A stretch of DNA of 64,000 nucleotides. Origin: Texcoconibacillus texcoconensis (GTDB lineage Bacteria > Bacillota > Bacilli > Bacillales > Salisediminibacteriaceae). The translations under genes were made by a program, and so were the position numbers. Positions 56,004 through 64,000 of the stretch are shown piece by piece. The notes under the pieces are model-generated. The model was given only the letters and a program-made list of their open reading frames with translations, was not told the origin of the DNA and did not search any database. The stretch is taken from NCBI RefSeq assembly GCF_014202575.1, contig NZ_JACHHB010000004.1:1-64000 (forward strand), written 5' to 3'. How positions within the stretch are numbered: position 1 is the first letter of the stretch; each line of letters opens with the position of its first letter.

Positions 56004-56942
56004 TTATTTTTCACTCTTTTCAGATTTTATACCAAATTCATCCATTAACACTTTTTCAGTCCATTCGTTCCAAGATTGTTCATCACATCCAATGATGACA
56101 TCTCGGTAAATCGCTCGTAGATGTTGCTCCATTCTTTCTATTGCCCTACCTCCTATGCCAATACGCACGCGTTGTTCACGACGTGAAAACTCATGAATGA
56201 TATCAAGTGTTTCTGACACATGCTCATCCATTGTACAAGACAAGAATAAAAGTTGCGCATTCACTTTATTTATAACATCGATTAATTCTTCTTTCGGCAC
56301 ACCTTCCCCTAAATAAATAACGTCGAACCCTTGTTGACGTAAATAAAATGTAAACATCAATAAACCGAGTTCGTGGCGTTCACTTGGACTACATACTGCA
56401 ACGACTTTAGGGAATCTTTCATCCGGCTTTAAAGAATAATAAATTGCGCCCAACTTAAAACGCACATACGATGAGATAAAACGTTCTTGGGCACAACTAA
56501 TTTCCCCAGCTTCCCATACATCTCCTACTTTCTTAAGAAACGGAACAAATAACTCTTTTCGTAAAGTTTGCAAAGAAAACATTGCGAAAGCTTGGTCTAG
56601 CAATTCATTTGCTGCAGAGTCATCAAATCGTCGTAAAGCCTCTAAAAGTTGTGTTGAAAGGTTATCAAGCTGGTTTTTCATCCGATCGTCTGCTTTTTTT
56701 ACTTCCTCAATACCTTGTTGTTCCAATAATTGAACAGCTTGTCCAATCGTCATTCCTTCGTTCAATTTATGTATTAACCATTTTAAAATTTTAAGGTGTT
56801 CATCAGTATATAATCGATAGCCGGCATGATTTCGTACCGGTTTCACAATATCATAACGCCTCTCCCATGCCCTTAATGTAACAGGCTTAATATTAAGAAG
56901 TTTTGAGACAGCATTAATATTGTATTTTCCTTCCTCCTTCAA
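56004..56942 (-). CDS. MerR-type regulator with cobalamin-binding domain (CarH/LitR-like)
   Basis: The protein has 312 residues. The N-terminal MerR helix-turn-helix (YNINAVSKLLNIKPVTLRAW, RNHAGYRLYTDEHL) is followed by a helical bundle (about 95-170) and a Rossmann-like B12-binding domain (about 175-300). The B12 lower-ligand motif SERHELG is present (His190). Trp143 and Glu153 match the capping Trp and Glu of CarH, but the adjacent histidines are replaced by Glu144 and Arg154. It may bind adenosylcobalamin, with altered or no light response. The target is unknown. Confidence 0.85.
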   Translation of the reverse strand: MKEEGKYNINAVSKLLNIKPVTLRAWERRYDIVKPVRNHAGYRLYTDEHLKILKWLIHKLNEGMTIGQAVQLLEQQGIEEVKKADDRMKNQLDNLSTQLLEALRRFDDSAANELLDQAFAMFSLQTLRKELFVPFLKKVGDVWEAGEISCAQERFISSYVRFKLGAIYYSLKPDERFPKVVAVCSPSERHELGLLMFTFYLRQQGFDVIYLGEGVPKEELIDVINKVNAQLLFLSCTMDEHVSETLDIIHEFSRREQRVRIGIGGRAIERMEQHLRAIYRDVIIGCDEQSWNEWTEKVLMDEFGIKSEKSEK

Positions 56943-56983
56943 CGCACCTTCCCTCCCTATACTATTTTAGAAACCTTATGACG

Positions 56984-57763
56984 TTATTTTGAACTGACAT
57001 TTGACCCAGAGCGTAGTGTGATAACATGCGTCTCAGGTGGTGCCCCTAACCGAAAAGGGATGCGTGTTGTTCCATATCCATTACTGACTAACATGTGGCA
57101 TTTTCCTCCGATTTTCTTCCATCCTCCTTTCTCCGTTACACCTAATCCGAATAAACGAACTTGCCCGCCATGTGTATGACCACATAAAAGAAGATCACAT
57201 TTATATGGAAGATCTCTATAATAAATAACTTCAGGATTGTGTGCCAAAAAAATAAGTGGCAAGTCTGTCGAATTTAATGCTGCATGAATATCTGTACGAT
57301 AATATCCAAGGTCATCAACCCCGGCTATGGTCAACTTTTCACCTTGTTTGACATGTTCAACAGAACAATTATTTAACTCATGAACACCGTATTTATGAAG
57401 TAGCTTACTTAGGGATCCTTCACCCCATTCATGGTCGTTATTACCCCAAACAAAATAAACCGATTTTCCTAAACGACATAATTGATGCACGTTTTCCTCA
57501 ACCTTATGTTTTTTTACACCTGCCTCTGTTAAATCCCCCCCGATAAAGACGAAATCACATCGAGGTAATGTATCTATCCAATTTTTAGATAAAGTACGTT
57601 TATGGATATCAGAAATAAAAAATAACGTGGTTCCATCAAACGGTTTAGGCAATCCGTCGATGAAGCACGTTGAATGTAAACAGCGATTTCTATGCGCTTG
57701 CCAATACATATACAAACAAACCATAACAATGAAAATAAGTACGCTCATTGCTGTTACAATCAT
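56984..57763 (-). CDS. ypbG: Membrane-anchored metallophosphoesterase, YpbG type
   Basis: The protein has about 259 residues, with one N-terminal membrane span (TAMSVLIFIVMVCLYMYW) and a calcineurin-like phosphoesterase domain with the full metal-binding set: ISDIHKRTL, FIGGDLTEAG, VWGNNDHEWG, LAHNPEV and LCGHTHGGQVRLFG. The substrate is unknown. The ATG at 57763 overlaps the stop of the upstream membrane-protein gene (ATGA). A longer frame reaches 58006 but runs inside that gene. Confidence 0.85.
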   Translation of the reverse strand: MIVTAMSVLIFIVMVCLYMYWQAHRNRCLHSTCFIDGLPKPFDGTTLFFISDIHKRTLSKNWIDTLPRCDFVFIGGDLTEAGVKKHKVEENVHQLCRLGKSVYFVWGNNDHEWGEGSLSKLLHKYGVHELNNCSVEHVKQGEKLTIAGVDDLGYYRTDIHAALNSTDLPLIFLAHNPEVIYYRDLPYKCDLLLCGHTHGGQVRLFGLGVTEKGGWKKIGGKCHMLVSNGYGTTRIPFRLGAPPETHVITLRSGSNVSSK

Positions 57764-58131
57764 GACTTTTCGATCTCCTTCGAGTGAAACTTCCTTTCTT
57801 CGCGCGCATCCATTATACCATAGAATAATGAAAGCGTAATTGAAAGCAACGCAAACCAATGAAAAACAACAATAAGGACCACGCCCAAAGATATGAGTAA
57901 AAAAATCATTCTTCTTCGCTGTATCCCTTTCATAAAATGGACTTTTTTTATGACTCTTGACATGCAATAAAAACTGATAATAAACGCGATAATCGCCCAT
58001 AACCAAGAGTCAGGGGAGAATACTAATGAAGCCCAAATTAATTCACTTGAATAAAAAGGTTGACCTTGGAAAAACCGGGCAGACCAAAATAACCCTCCGA
58101 CCCCTAACAATAATTGCCAACGTTTTTTCAT
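57760..58131 (-). CDS. Small integral membrane protein
   Basis: The protein has 123 residues and three or four hydrophobic helices (WQLLLGVGGLFWSARFF, SWLWAIIAFIISFYCMS, FLLISLGVVLIVVFHWFALL) and a charged C-terminal tail. I do not recognise it. It is translationally coupled to the phosphoesterase by a 4-nt overlap, which suggests the two work together at the membrane. The ATG at 58131 follows GGGAG; an extension to 58173 lacks a ribosome site. Confidence 0.7.
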   Translation of the reverse strand: MKKRWQLLLGVGGLFWSARFFQGQPFYSSELIWASLVFSPDSWLWAIIAFIISFYCMSRVIKKVHFMKGIQRRRMIFLLISLGVVLIVVFHWFALLSITLSLFYGIMDAREERKFHSKEIEKS

Positions 58132-58222
58132 GATGCAAAACTCCCTGACTTCCGTTTGTTTATTGTTATTCAAAGAACGAGATGAAGTTTCTGAATATTT
58201 CTAAATAATAGGTAATCACCAC

Positions 58223-58260
58223 AAAAAACCTACTTCTATTTGATAAAACGAGAAGTAGGC
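58223..58260 (-). terminator. Terminator downstream of fhs, beyond element copy B
   Basis: CCTACTTCT and AGAAGTAGG form a perfect 9-bp stem followed by TTTTTTG on the minus strand. It is 440 nt from the fhs stop, with the dispersed element lying in between. Confidence 0.85.
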
Positions 58261-58278
58261 AAATGAATCAAAATAAAC

Positions 58279-58662
58279 GGCTGTTTTCTAAAAGATTGTT
58301 GCTTTTTTAAGATTTAGTTCGCACTCGGATATGTTACAGGTGGACATTGCTGATTTGGACCTCAGGTAAATGTGACTTCGCAGACATACTTCCGTTATTT
58401 CAGCTAAATCCATCACTTTTAGAGGTAGAACGGACATGAGTTCCGTTAATCCCCTGGTTTGCATGCAATCAAGGGCGATTTTTTGCAAATAGATGCATCA
58501 TGTCCGCAAAACGCTCAAAATTAGCCTTTTTCAAGTAAATAACGGAATCAATGTCCGCCAGCCGAAAACGAAACAGTAAACGTGACCGAATTTGAGCTAA
58601 CCTGGCGTCGCAGCTTTCGCTTCTCCAAGTTCATCAGAAACAACAAAAGTATACGAAAAGAG
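58279..58662 (+). mobile_element. Dispersed element, full copy B (MITE-like)
   Basis: Same ends, orientation and internal motif order as the copy at 37381-37760 (left GGCTGTTTTCTAAAAGATTG; right CAACAAAAGTATACGAAAAG). The shared interior includes GATTTGGACCTCAGGT, TCCGTTATTTCAGC and AATAACGGAATCAATGTCC. It occupies nearly all of the space between fhs and its terminator. No obvious target duplication is seen. Confidence 0.75.
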
Positions 58663-58702
58663 ACAAATATAATAATTATTATAAAACGACGTCACAATCT
58701 AC

Positions 58703-60385
58703 TTAAAAGAGGCCAACTGCACGCCCTTCTTCATCAATATCCATGTTTAATGCAGCAGGCTCCTTGGGTAGCCCTGGCATCGTCATGACGTTACCTGTTA
58801 ATGCAACGATAAAGCCTGCGCCGATCGCTGGACGTAATTCACGGACAGTAACCGTAAAACCTTCAGGGCGACCTACTTTCTTTGGGTCATCGGAAAGTGA
58901 ATACTGCGTTTTTGCCATGCAAACCGGTAAACGATCCCACCCATAACGTTGATATTCCTTCAGTTGTTCTCGAGCATTTTCAGTAAACTCGACGCCGTCC
59001 GCTCCATATACTTCACTTGCGACTATTTCGATTTTTTCTTCCATTGAAATGTTCAGCGGATAAAGTGGTTTATAAGAACTTTCGACCTCGTCAATGGTTT
59101 TGACGACTTTTTCAGCTAGTTGGATTCCACCTTCACCACCTTGTGCCCATACATCTGCAAGTACAACTTCAACACCTTGTTGTTCGCACCACGTTTTTAA
59201 AGCATCGATTTCTGCATCTGTATCATGTAAGAAACGATTAATTGCAACAATAGGTGGTAAACCGAATGAACGAACCGTTTCAACATGCTTTGCTAAGTTG
59301 TCAATGCCTTTCTTTAGCGCCTCTACATTTTCTTCATCTAATTGGTCTTTATCAACACCACCATGCATCTTTAACGCTCGAATCGTAGCTACGACTACGA
59401 CAAGATCAGGGTCTATTCCTCCTGTTCGCGCCTTAATATTTAAAAACTTCTCTGCTCCTAAATCAGCGCCGAACCCTGCTTCAGTGACAACGTAATCAGC
59501 TAGTTTTGAAGCCATTTTCGTCGCCGCAACGCTGTTACACCCATGAGCGATATTGGCAAATGGACCTCCGTGAATAAGTGCTGGTGTATTCTCAAACGTT
59601 TGAACGAGATTAGGTTTCATCGCATCTTTTAAAAGGAGAGACATCGCTCCTTCAGCTTGTAGATCTTTGACCGTGACAGGTTCGTTTTCAGGTGTATAGG
59701 CAACAACAATATTTGCAAGGCGTTGTTTTAAATCATCAAGGTCCGAAGCGAGACAAAGAATAGCCATCACTTCTGACGCTACGGTAATATCAAAGCCCGT
59801 TTGCCGCGGGACGCCTTGAAGTGGACCACCTAATCCAACGACAACTTCTCTTAAAGCACGATCATTTAAATCGACGACCCTTTTCCAAGTAACACGCCTG
59901 ACATCGATGTTTAAATCATTACCGCGGTGAATGTGGTTATCAATCATCGCAGCTAACGCATTGTGAGCTGTCGTAATCGCATGCAAATCTCCGGTGAAGT
60001 GTAAATTTATATCTTCCATTGGGACAACTTGCGAATATCCTCCTCCTGCAGCGCCTCCTTTTATACCCATACTCGGTCCTAAAGAAGGTTCACGTAGAGC
60101 GATGATACTGTTTTCCCCTATTTTATGTAATGCTTGACCAAGCCCAACGGTCAGCGTTGATTTCCCTTCCCCTGCTGGTGTCGGGTTAATCGCAGTAACT
60201 AAAATCACCTTTCCATCGGGGCGACCTTGAAGGCGGTCTGTAATTGAAAGTGACAGCTTCGCTTTATCATGTCCATATGGTTCAAATTCTTCTTCAGAAA
60301 TGTTTAATTGGGTAGCAATTTCTTTAATTGATTTCATTTTACATGATTGCGCAATTTCGATATCTGATTTCATTTCTTGACTCAT
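58703..60385 (-). CDS. fhs: Formate--tetrahydrofolate ligase
   Basis: The protein has 560 residues. It makes 10-formyl-tetrahydrofolate from formate, ATP and tetrahydrofolate. The P-loop-like [36 protein letters not shown], and [15 protein letters not shown] are typical, and full length is kept. It stands alone, with GGGAT 8 nt before the ATG. A -10 TATAAT lies at about 60471-60476, with a poor -35. Fhs is scattered among Bacillaceae and absent from B. subtilis 168 as far as I recall. Confidence 0.96.
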   Translation of the reverse strand: MSQEMKSDIEIAQSCKMKSIKEIATQLNISEEEFEPYGHDKAKLSLSITDRLQGRPDGKVILVTAINPTPAGEGKSTLTVGLGQALHKIGENSIIALREPSLGPSMGIKGGAAGGGYSQVVPMEDINLHFTGDLHAITTAHNALAAMIDNHIHRGNDLNIDVRRVTWKRVVDLNDRALREVVVGLGGPLQGVPRQTGFDITVASEVMAILCLASDLDDLKQRLANIVVAYTPENEPVTVKDLQAEGAMSLLLKDAMKPNLVQTFENTPALIHGGPFANIAHGCNSVAATKMASKLADYVVTEAGFGADLGAEKFLNIKARTGGIDPDLVVVVATIRALKMHGGVDKDQLDEENVEALKKGIDNLAKHVETVRSFGLPPIVAINRFLHDTDAEIDALKTWCEQQGVEVVLADVWAQGGEGGIQLAEKVVKTIDEVESSYKPLYPLNISMEEKIEIVASEVYGADGVEFTENAREQLKEYQRYGWDRLPVCMAKTQYSLSDDPKKVGRPEGFTVTVRELRPAIGAGFIVALTGNVMTMPGLPKEPAALNMDIDEEGRAVGLF

Positions 60386-60544
60386 GCTAGACCATCCCTT
60401 TCTATATATTACCTTTATTGTAACGAATTTTTCGTCATGAAACGATCAAAATTTTCCGTTTCCTTCATACATTATAACGAACTCATGTAAGCGCAGCTAA
60501 TTGTTTTTACCCTTTATCATAAACAGCATGTTGATTCATCCGCA

Positions 60545-60588
60545 CACAAAAAACGAGGCTGATCAAGATAATTATGACCGCCTCGTTT
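60545..60588 (-). terminator. Terminator abutting the stop of the 94-residue gene
   Basis: AAACGAGGC and GCCTCGTTT form a perfect 9-bp stem followed by TTTG on the minus strand. It starts at the base after the stop codon at 60589. Confidence 0.8.
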
Positions 60589-60873
60589 CTACGTGTGATC
60601 ATCATTAAAGGTTTGTAAAGCAGAGATTAAATCATCCAAGTCATCATCGCCAATACCTTCCAAAATTCTCTGAACATGAACACTCTTCTTCAAATTTCCT
60701 TTCAAAACAACTTCAACGTTTTGATCCACATCGATAAAAACGCCGTGAACGTGCATCGTGTTTGCAACAAGGGCGAAAATGACAGCTAGTTGCTGCGGTG
60801 TATAGGTTGAAGAAGACCTTTTCGATGTTTTACGTTCTTGATTGTAGTCATCTCGTCTATCTTTATCTTTCAT
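60589..60873 (-). CDS. Hypothetical protein, 94 residues
   Basis: I do not recognise it. A very basic/charged N-terminus (DKDRRDDYNQERKTSKRSS) is followed by a short hydrophobic helix (PQQLAVIFALVANTMHVHGV) and an acidic end (GIGDDDLDDLISAL). It has no clear signal peptide. It is 36 nt downstream of another small gene and closed by its own terminator, so the two probably form a short operon with the genes at 61-62 kb. Confidence 0.6.
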   Translation of the reverse strand: MKDKDRRDDYNQERKTSKRSSSTYTPQQLAVIFALVANTMHVHGVFIDVDQNVEVVLKGNLKKSVHVQRILEGIGDDDLDDLISALQTFNDDHT

Positions 60874-60909
60874 GGCACCACACCTATTTAAATTCTCAAT
60901 TCACCCTTC

Positions 60910-61137
60910 TTACTTTGTGTCTTCATCGCTGATCCCTGTCTTTTCTTGCCACTTTTCAAGAACCCGTAATCTGTCATAATGTCTGTGACCTAGACCATGT
61001 AAGAGTGAAAAACCAACAATAATAGCAACGATATAAACTGTACTGATTCGAAAATTTTCTTGCGTTTCTTCCTTTTTTAATTCTGCTGCCACTTGCTTTT
61101 TTTTCTCTTCCTGTCCGTGTCCGCGTTGCCCTGCCAC
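60910..61137 (-). CDS. Small single-span membrane protein
   Basis: The protein has 75 residues: a charged N-terminal segment (GHGQEEKKKQVAAELKKEE), one membrane helix (VYIVAIIVGFSLLHGLG) and a charged C-terminal tail (HRHYDRLRVLEKWQ). I do not recognise it. A purine-rich ribosome site (GGAGG) precedes the ATG, which supports expression. Confidence 0.6.
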   Translation of the reverse strand: MAGQRGHGQEEKKKQVAAELKKEETQENFRISTVYIVAIIVGFSLLHGLGHRHYDRLRVLEKWQEKTGISDEDTK

Positions 61138-61270
61138 GTCAAACGCCTCCTTCTAGAACTACCATGAGCTATTTTCATTATATGTACAATGAGATTAATC
61201 GTGTGCTTAGTCAAATAAAAAGAAGAAACCCTTTTGGTTCCTTCAAATTAAACACAAAATATACTATGCA

Positions 61271-61672
61271 TTATTTATAAAATAAGTTAATGTCATAATC
61301 ATTTTTTAACTCCTGGAATAGCTTATGTTTTTCCTTCCAGTTTTCTTCTGTATCCCATATATCACTTAAACGATCGATAATGTCTTCTCTCAATTCGTCG
61401 AAGTCTTTTTCTGCTTTGTCTAGTTTGCTTTTACGCATCGTGACTTGATAAAAAGACAAGCTCATCATTAATAAGAGGAGCAATAACCATTGATCTCCTA
61501 ATATCAATGTTAAGTAGGAGTTCGGGGTTCCTGTTTGTAAAAGTAAAAATGTCACATAAATAAGCGAGATTGCTAGTACAAAAAAGAAACAATAACCTGC
61601 CCGATACACTTTTTTTTCGGCCTCTTTTTCTTTTTGTTTACATTTTAGCAATTCATCAACGACGATTGTCAC
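61271..61672 (-). CDS. ypbF: YpbF-family membrane protein (DUF2663)
   Basis: The protein has 133 residues. Two membrane helices (FFFVLAISLIYVTFLLL and WLLLLLLMMSLSFYQV) are followed by a helical tail with the family signature AEKDFDELREDIIDRLSDIW and LKNDYDINLFYK, which closely resembles the end of B. subtilis YpbF. Function unknown. It lies between the mecB/ypbG side and ypbD, as in B. subtilis. Confidence 0.8.
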   Translation of the reverse strand: MTIVVDELLKCKQKEKEAEKKVYRAGYCFFFVLAISLIYVTFLLLQTGTPNSYLTLILGDQWLLLLLLMMSLSFYQVTMRKSKLDKAEKDFDELREDIIDRLSDIWDTEENWKEKHKLFQELKNDYDINLFYK

Positions 61673-61779
61673 TTGAGGCTGATCCTGCCATGTTTTACGC
61701 CAAGCCTCCAGTATTCACACCTCCCTAGCACAGTATTTGTTCAGATATATATGCTGACTAGGACAGGTTTAACCCAGGT

Positions 61780-62055
61780 TTACGAAAATAATCGCTCAGA
61801 CCAAACTGGGTATGTAAATACGAAAATAACTAGGAGGAGAAATAGAAACAAAAATAAACGGACAAGTGGGTACTGAATTTGTTTTTTCCATTTTTTTGTT
61901 GTTTTTTTTGCTTCCTTATTTACATGGTGTACCTCGGAACGAGGGGGTAAATCAAGCGTGCTCTCAGTATTGTTCGTGGTTTCATTACGATTACCTTCAA
62001 CATTTCTCACCTGATTCCGGAGGTTTTCTGCTTGGTCTTCAAGTTTTTCTCTCAT
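61780..62055 (-). CDS. YpbE-like membrane protein without a LysM domain
   Basis: The protein has 91 residues. An N-terminal coiled region (EKLEDQAENLRNQVRNVEG), the segment STLDLPPRSEVHHVNKEAKK and a C-terminal membrane helix (LVRLFLFLFLLLVIFVFTY) resemble the first third of YpbE, which sits at this place in B. subtilis and continues into a LysM domain. Here the frame ends right after the helix and no LysM coding follows before ypbF. It may be a shortened or related gene. Confidence 0.6.
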   Translation of the reverse strand: MREKLEDQAENLRNQVRNVEGNRNETTNNTESTLDLPPRSEVHHVNKEAKKTTKKWKKQIQYPLVRLFLFLFLLLVIFVFTYPVWSERLFS

Positions 62056-62138
62056 CGTTTCACCTCGAGGTTTTATAGCTCTTCTTAATGATAATGTATC
62101 ATGATTTTATCGTCCTTACGATGTCATTTGCACTTGAA

Positions 62139-62720
62139 TTAACGATTCTTCAACACGCCAAATCGTATAGCTAAGCCTAATAAAAAGTCTATCGTAAAAT
62201 GTGCGGCAATGACCGCAAAAAGACTATCTGTCACGATATAAAACAGGCCAAGCGAAAAGCTCAAGACAATTGTAAATATGAACAAGAACGGCTTCGCCAA
62301 ATAACGTACATGAATCACTGCAAAGATTAAACTTGCAACAACCAAGCCAAACTGTTCTTGGAGCACCCCTCTAAACAATAATTCCTCACAAAAAGCGACG
62401 ACCAAAGACAGTAGGAATATTTGTGTAACAGAGCGGTTTTGAAATACACGAACGTTAACCCCTCCATCATCAAACCATGAACGAGGAAGAAAACGGACAA
62501 GTATCAATTCAATAACAACGACAACGATTCCGAAAAAGAAACCAAAAACAACCGTCATATCAAATGACCAGCTAGGCATCTCAATGAAACCAAACATATG
62601 ACCCGTAAATAAAAATGATGCAATGGTCGCAACAATAACAATTAAGAATTGAGTAAAATAAATGTTTAATAAAAGTTCTTTATCAGAAAGGTGTCTCACT
62701 AAATCTGCTTGTTTTCTCAA
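62139..62720 (-). CDS. ypbD: CPBP-family intramembrane protease YpbD
   Basis: The protein has 193 residues and about six membrane helices. The CPBP/Abi motifs are intact: FCEELLFRGVLQ (EExxxR), FAVIHVRY (second histidine) and AHFTIDFLLG (third). Proteins of this family cleave within membranes or modify prenylated proteins; the substrate here is unknown. The start overlaps the recQ stop by 4 nt, as expected for the B. subtilis recQ-ypbD pair. Confidence 0.9.
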   Translation of the reverse strand: MRKQADLVRHLSDKELLLNIYFTQFLIVIVATIASFLFTGHMFGFIEMPSWSFDMTVVFGFFFGIVVVVIELILVRFLPRSWFDDGGVNVRVFQNRSVTQIFLLSLVVAFCEELLFRGVLQEQFGLVVASLIFAVIHVRYLAKPFLFIFTIVLSFSLGLFYIVTDSLFAVIAAHFTIDFLLGLAIRFGVLKNR

Positions 62721-64000
62721 CCCTCTTCCTCCTCACCTAGCGCGAGCATTGCTTTCAACCGTTGATTCCATGTTTTCGATCGATTTTTCTTATTCTGTTT
62801 ATCGTAAACTTCTCGTTCAATGACTATATCCCCGCATCTAGAACAACATGGATCAAGGCGTTTTGTTAAGTTTTCTTCAAAATATGATAATATTTGTGCG
62901 CGTAAACATTTATGACTTAAAAGACTTTCTTCAAATTGACGGAACAACTGAAATCTATACGTTTCTCTTTGCCGCAATTCGTTTTTCACTTGTTGTAAAA
63001 GCTCGGGATTTACATTGTCTACACGCCCATTTTGAATGATATGACTTTTCTCTAGATAAAATAAAAGCAACTTCTGTTGCGTTTCTTCCAGTCCCATTTC
63101 ATAACAACGTTGTTCAAGATCACTGCGAGTAACGACAACTTGCTGTTTCATAGTTGCAAATACCGAATCAATGATTCCTTGGTCCGGATACTCTCTTTGT
63201 ATCAATTGGAGCGGGAGAATGTCATCACCGTCAGCATGAAGAAGAAAAGCATAACTTTGCTTTCCATCTCTCCCTGCCCTTCCTACCTCTTGAACATAAG
63301 CTTCCATACGTGTCGGTAATTGGACGTGAATCACTGATCGAATGTCAGATTTATGCACGCCCATACCAAATGCATTCGTCGCAACGACAAAATCAAGTGA
63401 CCCTTCTAAAAACTGATGTTGTATAAGGCGACGGTCCTCTTGAAGCATCCCTGCATGATAATAAGCAATTTTATATGATTGGTTTTTAGCTGCTTCATAC
63501 ACAATATGTTCAGCCAGTTGTCTAGAAGACGTATAGATAATACCAGGTGCAGGAAATTCACTTAAGTGACGCGTAAGATATTCCAGTTTATCTGCATGAC
63601 TGTGAAAATGTTTTTGAATGTACGCGATATTCTCACGGTCGACAGAATAAATATGCCGATGTACTTCATGTAAACCTAATTGTTCGATAATATCTTGCTG
63701 AATATCTTTTGTTGCCGTCGCTGTCAAAGCTAAACAAGGAGGGTAATGTAACGCCTTTCTGATATCGCCTAATCGTAAGTAATCTGTACGAAACTCATGT
63801 CCCCACTGTGAAATACAGTGGGCTTCATCCACGACAAATAATGACACAGTTACTCTTTGTAACGCTTCAAGTACATTTGATAACTGGAGCATTTCTGGAG
63901 AAACAAAAATCATTCGGTATTGTGGCAAAGTTCTCAAAATGTTGCGTTTTTCATCATTGGATAAATAACTATTGATCGCGATCACACCTTTATCACCTTG
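62717..64000 (-). CDS. recQ: ATP-dependent DNA helicase RecQ, N-terminus outside the window
   Basis: The C-terminal ~425 residues are present. Visible are the DEAH-type motif FVVDEAHCISQWGHEFR, LTATATKDI, GIIYTSSRQLAE, VVATNAFGMGVHKSDIR and VGRAGRDGKQS, then the zinc-binding region with cysteines in CSRCGD. The product is shorter than E. coli RecQ and lacks an obvious HRDC domain. The frame is open to the window edge and the P-loop lies beyond it. Confidence 0.93.
   Translation of the reverse strand, partial: QGDKGVIAINSYLSNDEKRNILRTLPQYRMIFVSPEMLQLSNVLEALQRVTVSLFVVDEAHCISQWGHEFRTDYLRLGDIRKALHYPPCLALTATATKDIQQDIIEQLGLHEVHRHIYSVDRENIAYIQKHFHSHADKLEYLTRHLSEFPAPGIIYTSSRQLAEHIVYEAAKNQSYKIAYYHAGMLQEDRRLIQHQFLEGSLDFVVATNAFGMGVHKSDIRSVIHVQLPTRMEAYVQEVGRAGRDGKQSYAFLLHADGDDILPLQLIQREYPDQGIIDSVFATMKQQVVVTRSDLEQRCYEMGLEETQQKLLLFYLEKSHIIQNGRVDNVNPELLQQVKNELRQRETYRFQLFRQFEESLLSHKCLRAQILSYFEENLTKRLDPCCSRCGDIVIEREVYDKQNKKNRSKTWNQRLKAMLALGEEEEG

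Overview
The window is a stretch of chromosome from an endospore-forming member of the Bacillaceae, probably an alkaliphilic or haloalkaliphilic lineage. The evidence is sporulation and germination genes (spoIVA, ypjB, ypeB-sleB), a DesK-DesR cold-sensing system, a bacillithiol-type YpdA reductase, and gene order that follows the Bacillus subtilis region from recQ-ypbD through gudB, sleB-ypeB, der, gpsA, spoIVA, hbs, folE-mtrB, hepS-menG-hepT, ndk, cheR, the aro-trp supraoperon and qcrABC to ypjA-ypjB. All convincing protein genes are on the minus strand, so transcription runs from high to low coordinates.

Layout by region, in window coordinates. 1-332 is the 5' end of a 16S rRNA gene, with its leader and promoter to about 564. 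719-3558 is desR, desK and a fatty-acid desaturase under a DesR-like operator. 3.75-4.09 kb carries a candidate plus-strand small RNA. 4.1-13.3 kb holds yugP, ypjB, ypjA, the menaquinol:cytochrome c reductase operon, ypiF, ypiB, ypiA and two unfamiliar genes. 13.4-25.8 kb is the aromatic supraoperon (aroC-aroB-aroH-trpEDCFBA-hisC-tyrA-aroA), with a TRAP-type attenuator before trpE. 26.0-32.4 kb is cheR, ndk and a menaquinone operon (hepS, menG, mqnP, ubiX-like, mqnA, hepT). 32.7-38.2 kb is mtrB, folE, hbs, spoIVA, yphF, yphE and a spoVIF-like gene. 38.2-46.7 kb is gpsA, plsY, der, yphA, fni, ypfD, plsC, cmk and a PilZ gene. 46.8-64 kb is ypeB-sleB, ansA, ypdA, gudB, ddl, mecB, a B12-binding MerR regulator, a phosphoesterase, fhs, several small membrane proteins, ypbD and a partial recQ.

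The genes are metabolically connected. Chorismate from AroA/AroB/AroC feeds tryptophan, tyrosine and phenylalanine synthesis, and also MqnA, the first step of the futalosine route to menaquinone. HepS/HepT make the heptaprenyl tail, MqnP and a UbiX-like protein attach or process it, MenG methylates the ring, and QcrABC uses the resulting menaquinol. MtrB (TRAP), encoded in the same window, should read the leader of trpE.

The most unusual structures are: a dispersed repeat of about 380 bp with terminal inverted repeats (two full copies and one copy reduced to its ends, all next to terminators); a SleB germination hydrolase with a Gln/Glu-rich linker of about 140 residues; a solitary sequence resembling an IS200/IS605 right end; a plus-strand non-coding transcript candidate; an amidohydrolase-like protein without its metal-binding motif; and a CarH-like regulator lacking one of the histidines linked to light sensing.
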